Positions 10,552 through 22,429 of a DNA stretch of 64,000 nucleotides are shown here, one piece after another. The notes under the pieces are model-generated. The model was not told where the DNA came from and searched no databases. It was given only the letters and a program-made list of their open reading frames with translations. The stretch comes from Melitaea cinxia (taxonomy: Eukaryota; Arthropoda; Insecta; Lepidoptera; Nymphalidae). The first letter of the stretch is position 1. Every line of letters begins with the position of its first letter. A program made the translations under genes and the position numbers. The stretch lies in NCBI RefSeq assembly GCF_905220565.1, contig NC_059414.1, positions 4,090,001 through 4,154,000 on the forward strand. The letters run 5' to 3'.

Positions 10552-10868
10552 ATTCAAAAAATCTTTAAAGATGACCTTATACGCTACATTTTAATTAATC
10601 CACGAATAATAGAAAAAAATACATTACAATTTAGCACTGCTCAGTGAAAAGGAAAACTTATATAGCCATCTTCAGTTGATTAATAAGGTTCTTCACAATG
10701 AAATATTAAAGCCCGTTGAGAAAATAATTTAGTACCCGAAGGCTTATTACTATCCTTTTGTCTTCCACTTCAGTGCTGTTTTAAATAGGTTTCAAGACTT
10801 AGACTCACTTAAATTAAAATATTATTGCAATAATATATTACCTATTAATTATCTAAAAACAGTTATTT
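10552..10868. other. unassigned stretch
   Basis: No frame or repeat end recognised between the tRNA-like hairpin and the first SINE head. Confidence 0.4.
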
Positions 10869-11015
10869 ACGACGACGCGTTAGCGCAGCGATCACAGCAC
10901 TCGGCTGTTGCGCTGACTGTCGCGGGTTCGATCCACGCTCACGACAGACATTTGTATTGCCCATATGTCTGTCGTGGTCTGTGCGTTTGTGTCTGTATAT
11001 TATGTATTTCAGGAG
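10869..11015 (+). mobile_element. tRNA-headed SINE, subfamily E2, truncated
   Basis: The head GCGTTAGCGCAGCGATC (box A region) and GGGTTCGATCC (box B) are spaced as in a tRNA-derived RNA polymerase III promoter. It continues into CAGACATTTGTATTGCCCAT and a GTGCGTTTGTGTCTG block. E2 copies at 31444-31632 and 41497-41700 share the head but have a different tail from subfamily E. Confidence 0.65.
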
Positions 11016-11028
11016 CCCCGACGTTGGA

Positions 11029-11375
11029 GACGCCGCGTTGGCGCAACGGCTACAGACCTGTTGCGTTGGCGGTTGCGGGTTCGATCCCCGCACATGTCAA
11101 ACATTTGTATTGGCCATACAGGTGTTTGCCGTGGTCTGGGTGTATGTGCATTCCTTGTGGGTCTCCCCACCGTGCCTCGGAGAGCACGTTAAGCCGTCGA
11201 TCCCGGTTGTTATCATGTCACCTGATAGCGATCGTTACTCATAATAGAGAATATATCCGCCAACAAGCATTGGAGCAGCGTGGTGGATTAAGCTCTGATC
11301 CTTCTTCTACATGGGGAAAGAGGCCTATGCCCAGTAGTGGGATATTACAGACTAAAGTGAGCGAGCGAGCGACAT
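11029..11375 (+). mobile_element. tRNA-headed SINE, subfamily E, full-length
   Basis: The order is GCGTTGGCGCAACGGC (box A), GGTTCGATCCC (box B, 11078-11088), a CATTTGTATTGGCCATACAG body, GTGGGTCTCCCCACCGTGCC, TATATCCGCCAAC, and a tail with GAGGCCTATGCCCAGTAGTG and GATATTACAG. A GAGC repeat closes it. Matching copies are at 46012-46355, 51174-51520 and 56420-56748, and a 3' part at 35926-36134. The tail resembles retrotransposon 3' ends in this window, which suggests it is moved by such an element. The SINE lies 14 bp after an E2 head in the same orientation. Confidence 0.85.
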
Positions 11376-11559
11376 AGGAGATAATCCTACTGGGGGCCGT
11401 CGAGTGTGAAACATTTATTTATTATTTATTTAAATGTATCTCATACTTACTTGTATATAAAAACATATATTTCAAATTTTTAGTAGTAGTGATTTTTTTT
11501 TAAAACTAATATTTTCAAAAGAGATAAGAATGTAGCTGAAAAAAATAATAATCTTAAAT

Positions 11560-11761
11560 ATAAAATTCTCGTGTCACAATGTTAGTTACCATACTCCTCC
11601 GAAACGGCTGAACCGATTTCTTTGAAATTTCGTGTGCATATCAGGTAGGTCTGAGAATCGGCCAACATCAATTTTTCGTACCCCTAAGTTATAAGACGGG
11701 GGGGGGATAAAGGGGGGTTCATAACATATATGGTAAAACAACGTTTGCGGGGTCAGCTAGT
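11560..11761 (+). mobile_element. Helitron-like element, subfamily H
   Basis: It starts near TATAAAATTCTCGTGTCACA, has CTCCTCCGAAACGGCTGAAC and AGGTAGGTCTGAGAATCGGC, and ends AACGTTTGCGGGGTCAGCTAG followed by T, a CTRR-type end at an A/T target. It is shorter than the copies at 40682 and 61108. A G-run of nine lies at about 11699-11707. Confidence 0.6.
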
Positions 11762-11977
11762 TAACTATAAATTGATATAAGATAACAATTTTAAGTTGTT
11801 TTCGCTACATAAGAAGACTCATTCGCAATAACCGAAAGCGTTAATATTAACAGTTTGAAGCCGTTTATAACGAAAACATTAAACTTATAAATAATTTTCT
11901 TAAAAGAATATTCACTTATTAAAAATATTTCTGTGAACAACTACAAAAAAATGGGTAAATGGACATTAACGCAGCAG

Positions 11978-12466
11978 CATGCAGATTGTATAATTATGTG
12001 TGTATGTATGTATAATATATAAATGTATTGTGTATGTGTGTATATATATATACATATATGTATGATGTCTATTATATTACTATCTTTTTTCTGATTGAAT
12101 GATCAATAAATCCTAAGTAAAATATAGATAAATATATTAATTAACAAATTATCCATAACAACCTTTATCCTGCTAACTAAATTGAGCATATAAAAACAAC
12201 ATAACTATCTCGCTTGCACGTTGCATGCAGATTTTATATGACTGTGTGTATGTATGTACTCGTATAATGTATAAATGTATTGTGTATGTGTATGTATATA
12301 TATATGTATGTATGTATAACGTATATTATATTACTATCTTTTTTCTGATTGAATGATTAATAAATCCAAAGTAAAATATAGATGAATATATTAACAGACT
12401 ATCCATAACAACCTGTACACTGCTAGCTAAACTGAGCATATAAAAACAACCTATCTCGCTTACACC
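11978..12466. repeat. tandem duplication of about 245-254 bp
   Basis: The block starting GCATGCAGATT (11978) repeats from 12223. Both copies carry a variable GTAT/TA microsatellite, then CTATCTTTTTTCTGATTGAA, a TATCCATAACAACCT block, and GAGCATATAAAAACAACA or a close form. The spacing drifts between 245 and 254 bp because of microsatellite length differences. Confidence 0.85.
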
Positions 12467-12526
12467 CGTATTATTATTTCAATCGTCATAGTGCTCATCT
12501 TCGATGAGTGTTGTGTTATTAAATCT

Positions 12527-12640
12527 TCTTCTTAGTTAGAGACTATGGCCCCATCAGCCTTTTGTCGACGATTTTGTCAATGACAAGTTAGAGTGAATTA
12601 TAAAAGTTCGAAAACGAAACCCAGTTTTAACAGTACAACA
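12527..12640 (-). repeat. short dispersed repeat family J
   Basis: CTTCTTCTTAG leads to GACTATGGCCCCATCAGCCT and TCGACGATTTTGTCAATG, then CCCAGTTTTAACAGTACA. This is the same order as at 3928-4015, with a longer body. Confidence 0.45.
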
Positions 12641-13910
12641 ATAGTTTAAGCCGCGGCTAATTGAAATGGTGATTTAATTTCACTGTTTGGCTAATATAGT
12701 TTTATATCATTAATTTTTATATACTTAAGACTATTGTCTAAAAATAAGTTGGCATAGCACGTGTGTTGCATATGACAAATCGCGAATCCGCAAATTATAA
12801 CAAAGGAGAAGCGATTATTAATAAGTAAGAAGCACAACTTTTTTTGACAAAAAATTGTCTAATATTAGCATAAATGTGTTTTTGTTACTATTCAAGCTGA
12901 AGGACTTTTGCAAGTAAATGTTACAAATAAATTAATATATATATATAATTAATTCTTATTTAATTTATTTGTAAGAAATAAAAACAAAAAAATTGTTTTT
13001 AAATAATAACGACAAACAAATATTGTTTTATTTAATTATCTACAAGCGCTTTGAATATAAAAATGGTTAGTCAGTGAAAAAATAACTCGAGAAAACATAA
13101 GTTTGAGTAATTTTTATGAGAAAGACGAATTAAGAACGATTTTTCGTACATAAAGAACGGTATACTTAGCTTGCTCGAGTTTCTAAAAATAAAATAAATA
13201 AATTCATAAATGTATAGACAAATTCATGTCAAGCCATTGGAGGGATTGCTCATTATTTTTTACTGCGTAAAATTGTAACAGTTTATGGTGTCTATAAAAA
13301 GATGGTTAATGTTTAAAATTGAATTCTTAGCCTTCATAAAGTAATATAAACCGGCGGATATCATGTACCTATTTTCTTTAAGATATTCGTGCACACGTAC
13401 CAGCTAATGGAATACATTATAATAATTAGAGGCAAGACGTACGTAATTATGTATTTTTTGTACGTCTTATAATAATATTATCACGTCTAATTTTATTTCA
13501 TCATTTAATTTTAAAAATAATTCTACCGATTAATATTGAGGAACAAAATGGGTTTTGTAAATTAATTCATAAAGTTTTTCTTGTTATTTTTGTTATATTG
13601 AATTATCAGCAGAGGCATCTCAACTCTTAGTTCAAAAATACTTGTCAAATTCGACTTTTCAAAAATAAATAAGTTACGTGTAAACTAACTTCACTTTTTA
13701 AGATATCATAAGTGAATATCTTACGTACATAATTTATTTTATATTCAAATTGTTATTTAAATTATTATTACTTGTGTTGCAATGTCTGTTCCAGGAACCT
13801 GGTTCCAGTTAGTATGTAGGATCCAGTTGGAATGGATATCTCATTGATGATGTTTTTCATCTTTGGATAAAAGCTTATGTTTAATCTTAAAATAATCTAC
13901 AAAGTTATCC
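12641..13910. other. unassigned AT-rich stretch
   Basis: A short exact inverted pair, ACGTACGTAA with nearby TTTTTTGTACGTCT, lies near 13437-13466, but no gene or transposon end could be supported. Confidence 0.4.
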
Positions 13911-13972
13911 AACTAGGCCATAGCAGGGCATTTTTTGTTAAAAATTTGGAACAGTCCAACTAGTAAAGTACT
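13911..13972 (+). mobile_element. family F fragment, very degenerate
   Basis: TAGGCCATAGCAGGGCATTT and TTTGGAACAGTCCAACTAGT follow the order of the first 60 bp of family F (GTAGGGCACAGCAGGAATTT, GGAGCAGCCCGACTGGGG). Confidence 0.35.
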
Positions 13973-14027
13973 AGCGTACTGCTTAGAAGTGGTAAGGTTC
14001 ACTTAATATTTAGTGTTTGTTTTATAT

Positions 14028-14185
14028 CAATCAGCTCATAAAAAAAAATTATATCAATTAAAAAATCACGTTAAATATTTAAAAACCAAAGGTGTTTATA
14101 ATCCAAAATAAACCAAAAGATATATCCAAAAAATGCTGTCCAAAGTCAATGTTCTACGCGGACGAAGTCACGGGCATAGCTAGTT
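14028..14185 (+). mobile_element. Helitron-like 3' fragment
   Basis: It shares AAAAAATCACGTTAAATAT with the copy ending at 26007 (there AAAAAATCACGTTGAATAT), and ends with TACGCGGACGAAGTCACGGG, CATAG and CTAG before T. The CGCGGACGAAGTC hairpin region precedes the CTAG end. Confidence 0.6.
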
Positions 14186-14948
14186 TAAAATAAATTTCTA
14201 TATACAAAAAAATGTTTTAATACGTAATGCTAAGCAGTGCTATGTTTCCAATGAAACTCCATCCTCAAACCTTAGTAAACATAAAATGATATTGATTGAA
14301 ACGGATAATATTAATATTAATAGTAAACATAAATACTGTGATACCAGTATAACAGCGAATTAAATAATGTCAAAGCGTTTGTTTAGCGCTCATTAGTGTC
14401 TAAAAATAAATCTATTTAAATAAGGTGCAAAAACCGATATTTGTTTAAATACCACTAACACACACACACATAATTATTCAAATACGCACACGTACATGCG
14501 TGCGTTATAAACAAACACATCTTACTTGCATATTTTTAGCTTCAAAATATATAAAAAGTAGAATCGTACATACAAAATTATTGTTGATAATGATGTTTTG
14601 TTTCTGCTATACCAGACTATATATAACCTATTTCTGACCTAAATATCATCTTCATCCGTTCAACTGTATGTTCTTGGTAAGTAAAAAATAATAATCAATC
14701 TAAATATTAAGTTGTTTGAGAAACCTCCTGGTAGTTAGTTTTAAGTTTATCCATTAGATAAATAAATAATAAATCTCAAAAAATAAATTAATCAAATTAA
14801 AGCTTGTCTTTAACAAATATCATATTTATTTGATAGTAAAACAATCACAATAATAACTTTCTTGTATTTTTAAATTGATTTATTTTCGAAGAAATTCGTT
14901 TCATTTTTAATATATATATGTATTTTATATTTCGTTATTATAATAAAT

Positions 14949-15115
14949 ACTAGCGACCCGCCCCGGCTTCGCACGGTTGCAATGCTGATACTACATATAC
15001 TACAGAATGTCTTTATTTATAGTGTGCAGCTGGCTTAGAGCATGGTTATTAAGACCCATTTCACAAAAATCGGTAACAATCCGCGAAATTGTAATATTTT
15101 GACGTCGTTAATCTC
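14949..15115 (-). mobile_element. Helitron-like element
   Basis: The plus-strand left edge is ACTAGCGACCCGCCCCGGCT TCGCACGG (CTAG end on the minus strand). The interior keeps GACCCATTTCACAAAAATCGG-type sequence. A related right-hand end, CGAAGCCGGGGCGGGTCACT, is at 52664-52692. The 5' end is not clear. Confidence 0.55.
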
Positions 15116-15120
15116 AGTGT

Positions 15121-16344
15121 TGGATGCAATAATGTAATTTATATTCTTGAAATATAATAGAGCAACCTTTGTTGTAGTCAGAATTTTGATTTATATTATG
15201 TGTATAAAATTATTAACCTTTTCATCAGCCTCCTCCCTGGGTAAACGGTCGCAATGTATACTTTGAAGTCCTACTTTTCAATAACCTCTACGTTGAAACC
15301 ATTTTAAAAAAATACGTAATATGTGAAATATAATTTTGTTGAATAATAGAACAGAGTTTTATTCCATTTGTATCTCTATTAATCGATAAAAAAAATTAAA
15401 GTTACGAATATTTTCCTAATAAGTATAATTTTAAAAGCGATATTTCTCTTAGAAAACTAAGAAATTTTAACGAACTATCTTCATCAAAGTAAACTTACAT
15501 CATTAAGGAATACAAAAAAAATAATTAAAAGATGTAATCATTTTCAATACATTTTATATTAAATAATAAAAATATAGTATATATTACCACGCATCAAGCC
15601 CAGTAAATCAGTCGAGCGCTAGCGCCAGTATATAAGTGTATAATCTATGGCTAGCGCTCTTAGAGGTAAGGTCCACGCCAAATTCTGTGCAGCCGTCTCT
15701 TTCGCTCACACGCGCCAAGCGCCTGTTGTTATAGCGGATAAACCGCATTTGATACTTTCATAATAAAATATAAATAAAATAAACATATAAGAAAATGACT
15801 GTAAAATAATATAATGATAATTTCTGTAAACAAATATATAATTTAATTTTCTTTTCTCACATTATCAATACAAATAGGCATTTCAATCTGTTTGTCTTGT
15901 TATTTGTTAATTAATATGTTTGTCGGTGTCGATGTCATAAAATGCTATTTTATTCATATCGTAAATATTAGATTCATTCGTAAACTGAAAAAACTAAATC
16001 AATTTAAAAAAAATTGTTTCATAAAATTGATTTTTTATTTTTATTTTAAATTTATTGACTGTTGTTATATAACATACTTGAAATTTTTAACAAATTAATT
16101 ATGTAAAAAACATTTTATACCATAGTTATTAATTTTTATTATACATTAGAAAATGATCAAGATGGTCTTTTGGTTGTCACACTATACTTACTAGCACAAA
16201 TATCGCGCGGCTCGTACGACTCGCGCGATGCGACCAAATTTACCTAAATTTGCAGAGCGTAAAATTGTGAAATGGCTCTTAACATAATAACAACAACATT
16301 CAAATACGCTTCGTTAGATGACACGTTGTGATAAAATGTGTTGA
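15121..16344. other. unassigned; two GC-richer patches
   Basis: GC-richer patches at about 15600-15740 and 16190-16235 stand out of the AT-rich background. The first carries a 10-bp inverted repeat GAGCGCTAGC/GCTAGCGCTC at 15614-15623 and 15650-15659. The frame at 15892-16098 (68 codons) is AT-rich low complexity. Confidence 0.4.
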
Positions 16345-16518
16345 AGAAATAAAGGTTCACTGCTCGTTCCCCGTAGGTGATAATATGTAGCCTATATGTT
16401 GACCCGACTTCTTAATAATATTCGTGCCAAATTTGAAGTAAATCCATGCAGTACTTTTTGAGTTAATGTACAGTTTTGACTTTCCTACCATTTTATTATA
16501 TGTATAGATATAGATTAT
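16345..16518 (-). mobile_element. Helitron-like 5' portion
   Basis: The stretch has CAAATTTGAAGTAAATCCAT and a TACTTTTTGAGTTAATGTAC block, and ends in TATGTATAGATATAGAT. On the minus strand that is an A/TC start with AT-rich sequence, as in other copies here. No CTRR end was identified. Confidence 0.4.
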
Positions 16519-16584
16519 ATTTCATATCAAATATATTTTGTCTAAAAGAAAACGAAATAACAATGATTTTAGTTTTATATTAAT

Positions 16585-16609
16585 ACACACACACACACAC
16601 ACATACACA
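16585..16609. repeat. (CA)n microsatellite
   Basis: The CA run directly abuts the 3' end of a minus-strand family A copy, so on that strand it is a GT tail. Confidence 0.85.
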
Positions 16610-16896
16610 CATCAGCCTATCGCAGTCCACTGCTGAACAACGGCCTCCATAAGTTCGCGCCAAAAATGGCGTGAAATCATGTGTTTTGCTCATAGTCACC
16701 ACGCTGGGCAGGCGGATTGGTGACCGCTGGGTTGGCTTTATCGCACCGAAGACGCTGCTGCCCGTCTTCAACCTGTGCATTTCAAAGCCAGCAGTTGGAT
16801 GACTATCCCGCCATCGGTCGCTTTATAGGTTCCAAGGTGGTAGTGGAACTGTGTTATCCCTTAGTTGCCTGTTACGACACCCACGGGAAGAGAGGC
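16610..16896 (-). mobile_element. dispersed repeat family A
   Basis: On the minus strand it runs from CTCTCTTCCCGTGGGTGTCG through ACCTTGGAACCTATAAAGCG, ACTGCTGGCTTTGAAATGCA, GACGGGCAGCAGCGTCTTCG and GCCCAGCGTGGTGACTATGA to GTTCAGCAGTGGACTGCGAT and a GT tail. It has no intact frame. A short frame at 16717-16929 is its antisense shadow. Confidence 0.8.
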
Positions 16897-17867
16897 TTAT
16901 ATAATACAAAAGACGAAAATGTGAAATGAAAGAAATAGAGTAGCTCTTTCATTTGCTTACATCGGGGAGGTCAATGAGGTCCTATCATAAGTTGGAAAAT
17001 TCCGTTGTGTTCATAAAATCTTAATTATTATCTAATTTAAGGATCAATAAGTATCTCGATATATTTATAAAAAAACTATAATTAAGTCATAACTCATATC
17101 TGTTACAGCAATAATAATTAAGATACATTTATCTCATTAGTCGACATAACTTTGTACTTGTTATTATATTACATAATATAAACGGCTTATGTATTCCTGG
17201 TATGTCTGCTATGTATGATATCACTATTAATTGTAGAAAATCGTAAGCTCTAATGTAAATGATATTCTAGATTTGTATTTCCGCGATCTACTATAATTAT
17301 AGTTATACCTATTTGCATTATAAGAACGCTGTGAGTAATTATTGGGTACGATTTGAATGGACTTTGGTTATTTTTAAATATTTATTTATTTACTTATTTA
17401 TTTCATACTTTGAAATATATTTTATACTTGTCTTCGGTGGTATATCTAATCGATTAAATTTCATCAAGTTATAATATAGTTTTTACATTTTGCTTTTAGT
17501 TTTCTCGCCTAATTTCATAAACGTTTTATACTGAGTGTTTTTTTTATTGTTTATATAAATTCGCACTACCGCTATTTATATTGCGACAATTTTTAAATCA
17601 TTATCATTATTTGATTTTGTATATCGCTTATCATTTCATTTCATCTTTTATTTTATTTTATTAATACTGAAAGTGTTTGAGTTTTTAAATTTCTAAACAT
17701 TAACATAGTACAAATATAACGTTGATTATTATGATCTTTTATTTGTGTACATTTAACTGATATATAATTAATTACATTAGAATATAATCATAGTGATCGT
17801 TAAAAGGGATTTTATATTTTTATAATATTTTATTTATTAATGTAAATTTAAATGTGCAATGAAGTGT
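16897..17867. other. unassigned AT-rich stretch
   Basis: Long TTTA/TTTATT runs occur around 17378-17400 and 17640-17660. No reading frame or terminus is supported. Confidence 0.4.
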
Positions 17868-18157
17868 TAAATGAAATAAATAAAAATCCTCCACCCTTTA
17901 AATGTGTAGGAAGTTCTCAATTTAAATGTAATGTATGTGTGTTACCTCATAACTTTGTACTGGGTAGATAATATTCGATCGAAAAGCGGTGTTTGTCATG
18001 TGGTCCTATTTAAATTATATCGAGATTTAACGAGTACTTTTTAGCTATCTCTAATAATGCGTATTTACTCGATTATTTCTTCGTCTACGTCCGTCGTCTT
18101 ACTTGTCGATGTAATTGAAGTCGATTTTTTTTCCGTTTGCGAGAAAACACAATTATA
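17868..18157 (-). mobile_element. family D element, short degenerate copy
   Basis: The remnant starts near CCTCCACCCTT and AGGAAGTTCTCAATT and ends with GATGTAATTGAAGTCGATTT and CGTTTGCGAGAAAACACAAT. Only one internal module remains, including TTTGTCATGTGGTCCTATTT and TATCTCTAATAATGCGTATT. Confidence 0.6.
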
Positions 18158-18802
18158 TTGTTATATAATGTTCTTTAATCTAACTGGTGTAGTAACCATT
18201 TTTTATATAATAGTATTCTTGTACACTTTTCATAGACCAAATATATAAATTTTTTCTAATGATTAATTCTAGTTAAAAATACCAAGATTATAACTATGAT
18301 AAAAAGTATCGTACAGTGTTACTCGAGCAAAAAAGAGAGACATATAGAAACAAAAATGTTACTATAATTTAATTTGTTATCCTATAAAAAAAAATAGCCA
18401 AAAAAAATCGTAAAGTACCATAAACCATAAAATTCAACGGTCATATTCACGCAACAGAATTTTTAATCGTTCCATTACCTTTTATTACGTTCTTTAAATT
18501 TGTACACAAAATACAGTATTTGAAAATATCGTACAATGAAGTCATAACTGTGTAATCAAAATCATTGAATACCGTAAACTGTTTTGTCCGACTGCCACAG
18601 ACGAATCTTAATGCGTTTTCGACTATGAGTTTGTACGTTTCACGGGATATTTGTTAATGTCGAATATGATGTATTCGAAATTTACAGTTATTAATAAAAC
18701 TGGTCCTTAATAACTATTTATCAGTTTGTATTGTGTTATTTATTGTTTTTTTGCACAATTTTTCCAAACACACTTCGTAATCACAACTAATGCTTTAACG
18801 CC
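18158..18802. other. unassigned stretch
   Basis: Nothing supported. The frame at 18726-18938 runs into the repeat that follows and is not a gene. Confidence 0.4.
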
Positions 18803-19088
18803 TCTAACTGAGGTAGGGCACAGCAGGAATTTCCTGCTCAAAATATGGAGCAGCCCGACTGGGGGGCCTCGACCTTACAGAAGATCACAGCAAAATAATA
18901 CTGTTTTCAAGCAGTATTGTGTTCCTGTTGGTCAGTAAGGTGACCAGAGCTCCTGGGGGGATTGGGGATTGGGTCGGCAACGCGCTTGCGATGCTTCTGG
19001 TGTTGCAGGCGTCTATAAGCTACGGTAATCGCTTGCCATCAGGTCAGCCGTACGCTTGTTTGCCGACCTAGTGACATAAAAAAAAAAC
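18803..19088 (+). mobile_element. dispersed repeat family F, best full copy
   Basis: It runs CTAACTGAGGTAGGGCACAG, CAGGAATTTCCTGCTCAAAA, GGAGCAGCCCGACTGGGG, GACCTTACAGAAGATCACAG, GTGTTCCTGTTGGTCAGTAA, GACCAGAGCTCCTGGGGGGA, CTGGTGTTGCAGGCGTCTAT and CGCTTGTTTGCCGACCTAGT, and closes in a ten-base poly(A). Head and tail are consistent with a retroposed short element. No tRNA boxes were found in the head, so its promoter class is unknown. Confidence 0.75.
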
Positions 19089-19383
19089 GCCTATTAATCG
19101 TATAATAACTATTTTCATTTATTTAATACATGTTTAGAATTACTTTGAAGAAAATAACAATATTTTAATTTCAGAAATTGCTAATATAGTCTAATCACTA
19201 ATAATGATCTCTTACAGACAAACTCAATCGATAGAGAAAATATTGATAACATGACATTACGTATCAGCAACACAAATATGATCTCATCCTAATAGATGAA
19301 CAACTGTTCTGGTGTGATGGTAATAAGTTTTTCCATTCAATTTCGTTTCCTATATATATTTGTTTCTACTTTATTTGTTTTTG

Positions 19384-19490
19384 TAGGGCTCCCCATCATA
19401 CCTTGTAGAGCAAGTGTCGTTAGTCACTTGATAAATGTTTTAACCCACTAACCGAGCAGAAAAAGGAATTAATCTCGAACCCTTCTAAAT
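19384..19490 (+). mobile_element. possible degenerate SINE E body
   Basis: GGGCTCCCCATCATACCTTG, a GTTAGTCACTTGATAA block and GAATTAATCTCGAACCCTTC follow the order of the E body from GTGGGTCTCCCCACCGTGCC onward, at low identity. Confidence 0.35.
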
Positions 19491-19927
19491 AAGATAAAGA
19501 CTTAGTGTACAGTCGTGTGTCAGAGTGAGATTTTTATAGTTTGTTTTCGTATAGTTTAATTATAAGTAGCTGTTTCATAATAACATTTATCTTCGTTATT
19601 TGTCGAGTTTGAGTATTTTTGCTACTTCTCAAACTGATCGACTAAAGTTGTCAAATAATTTGAGAAGTAAAATTCATAATGATTGATAACGTAAAATCAT
19701 TTTTCATTTGAGTAAGAACGTAATTTATAGTATATCGATATATCGATAAATTCTGAAACCGAAATTATAAATTTGATTGACAGACATTGATTGACGGAAA
19801 ATTAATGAACCGATGGAAAATATTTAATACTTTTAAATATTTTATGATTAAATTTTCATATTTTAAAAAGTATATAGTACCTAAAATCGTTTTTGATTAA
19901 AATTAAAAATTTGATCAAATACTTAAG

Positions 19928-20076
19928 TCTACTGGAGCACCTGGGAGGAATAGGGGATGAGGTTAGCTCAGGGTTACGATACATTTGGTGTTGCAGGCGT
20001 TATAAGCTACGGTAATCGCTTACTATCAGGTGAACCGTAAGTTTGTTTGCCGATCTGGTTGTATAAAAAAAATACA
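19928..20076 (+). mobile_element. family F, 3' half
   Basis: It begins inside the CTGGAGCACCTGGGAGGAAT region, keeps GGTGTTGCAGGCGTTATAAG, CTACGGTAATCGCTTACTAT and GTTTGTTTGCCGATCTGGTT, and ends in a poly(A) run. It is 5'-truncated. Confidence 0.7.
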
Positions 20077-20993
20077 CGCAAAAAAATTCCGTCCACCTTG
20101 GGTGACATGAAGTACAAGCATAATTTTTCCGACAAATGAATCTATTTATCTCTCACTTTTTAGTATACTTAGAACGAGACAGAATTTCTTTTCGCCACAA
20201 ATGACTATACGGGTTAATGAGGGTCCCGTGATCGGTCGAGACGGTAAACGACTTGACGTGACAAGGGTAAAGTTAAGGTTCTGTTTGTTTTCCCGCACCT
20301 TTTCATAACGCTGCTTGAATATCAACTATTTAACTTAACCACACATTTTAGAAAATCTCTCTCCGGATAAATTTTTAGGGACACTTTCGAGCATGGGGAG
20401 TAAAGTCCGATTTGTGAGAGAAAATTTAATTTAAAACCCGTAGAGTTGTTAAAGTTCTTACGATATGTAAGTCATTTTCTCGCAGATTTCTACATTTTGA
20501 TACTTTTCACTAGAAACTCAAAATACACGTTGATTTAGCTTATTACTTGATAAACATTGTCTTATAGAAACTGGTGAAATAAATAAAAAGATCATTTTAA
20601 CAGTGTCTGTATAAAAGTTCACAGATTTTTAGAGCTTCTGTTGCATTTGCATACGCTAACCTGTGGTATAACAAAATGGTACATTTCAATCCAACTCATA
20701 GGAGAAGCATCTCAGTGAATTTGTTATCATTGTCGAATTAATAAATTTACAATTTTTGTTTTAATTGGCATCATTTCATTGTATACTTTAAAACTGTTGT
20801 AAATATGACAAAAAAATAATTCAATAGAAATATGAAAGAAACAACTTGCCAGTTTGAATTGCGACTTTGTGAATAATATTGGACTTAAGAGTACAAATTA
20901 TCAATAGGTATTTGTGGTCACAAATGGGACCAAGCCATGACGAAAAAATCTACAAGAAAATACCCAAACTATAAACAAATATTTGTATAAATA

Positions 20994-20997
<4 letters not shown>
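20077..20997. other. unassigned; one GC-richer patch
   Basis: 20200-20300 is GC-richer than its surroundings (GGGTCCCGTGATCGGTCGAG, TTTTCCCGCACC). I could not connect it to a gene or a repeat. Confidence 0.35.

Positions 20998-21048
<51 letters not shown>
20998..21048. repeat. (TA)n microsatellite, about 25 units
   Basis: Uninterrupted alternating TA. Confidence 0.95.
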
Positions 21049-21050
<2 letters not shown>

Positions 21051-21416
21051 AGTATATCATTAATAATATTAATACCAAGAAATAAAAACAATAACTGACC
21101 CAATTGACCAAATAGATGGCAAATTAAATCCAGATCAATTATTTATTCTATTAAATTACGACAATTTGACAATACTGCCCAATTGTGTGACAGCTAATTC
21201 TTCAACTTCCGTGGTGTTTTTGCCATCATAACGCAGCGATAATGGTATTAAATATACAATAAATTGCATATGGCTAATTTTGCCAAACATGTATTAAAAT
21301 ATCAACGATATGTTTTTGTAAATGTTAAATTATTATAATTTTACGGAGTTTGAAATAAAAACTTGTTACCATTACTGCGTATTTCAATTAGGTAATACGA
21401 ATATTCCAGAAACTTC

Positions 21417-21419
<3 letters not shown>

Positions 21420-21475
<56 letters not shown>

Positions 21476-21476
21476 G
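21420..21476. repeat. (AT)n microsatellite with one interruption
   Basis: AT repeat broken by a single ATACAT. It causes the low-complexity frame at 21322-21540. Confidence 0.95.
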
Positions 21477-21648
21477 TTTAAAAAGTCAATGTTTATTTAT
21501 TAGTTTCGTTCCAGGATTCAATAGCTATCTCTACCTTTAGTGAATTTCCAATTGACTGCCAAGGCAGCGCAATCATAATGAGTTACCCGTAGAATAATTT
21601 AGTCCTAAAACTTAGCAGTTTGATTTAAAAAACGTTTTCCAAGGCCTG

Positions 21649-21742
21649 TTTATTCAGGGCAGTTATGTCCTTAGTGTTGCATGTGTCCATAAGGTGCGAT
21701 ATCCGCTTACCATTAGGTGAAACGTTCACTTGCTTACTATCC
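21649..21742 (+). mobile_element. possible family F 3' fragment
   Basis: TAGTGTTGCATGTGTCCATA, GATATCCGCTTACCATTAGG and AACGTTCACTTGCTTAC follow the F tail order at low identity. Confidence 0.35.
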
Positions 21743-21835
21743 TTCCGTTAATTAGAATAGATATCACCTGACATAGTTTAAATGTCAAATTACAATACAC
21801 ACGAAAGAACGAAGTATCTGTGCGGTATTACATAA

Positions 21836-21863
21836 CACACACACACACATACACACACACACA

Positions 21864-21936
<73 letters not shown>
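21836..21936. repeat. (AC)n microsatellite, about 100 bp
   Basis: Near-perfect CA repeat with a few ACAT interruptions in its first half. Confidence 0.95.
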
Positions 21937-21939
<3 letters not shown>

Positions 21940-22429
21940 TGTAAACTGGTATTTTTAAATAAACAAAGATTAAAAATAATTATCAAATACGGATAGTAAA
22001 AATGTGGCCAAGTTTTTATAGCTGTATAATTAACTCTAAATATAGTTCGAGGTTACGAGGACTTGATCGTAATATCGTAAACTTTAGTCGTTAATAATTT
22101 ATAAATAATCCTTATTAAATTTATGTTGTAATGAACAAATTACGTAGTACAATACATCATTATGTGAAGTAAAAACTTTATTTTAAATTTAAATTAAAAC
22201 CAAATTAAGTCTATAATAAATATTACGTCGTATATAATGAATCGTTCAAATTAAATAATACTTAACCTTATTTCAATGTATGTGTGAGTGTTCGAAAATT
22301 TATGAATGCGTACCACATACCAATACACGCTTGTTTGCACAATTCTGACAATTTCAACATACAGAAGACTAAAATAAGCCAAAATTATATCAAGGTTATG
22401 CGTATCTGGCTCACTCACAAACAAAACCC
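21937..22429. other. unassigned AT-rich stretch
   Basis: No feature supported. Confidence 0.4.

Noticed and set aside
10952..11377. 141-codon plus frame
   Set aside because: It lies entirely across the two SINEs and translates tRNA-like and tail sequence. It has no independent support.
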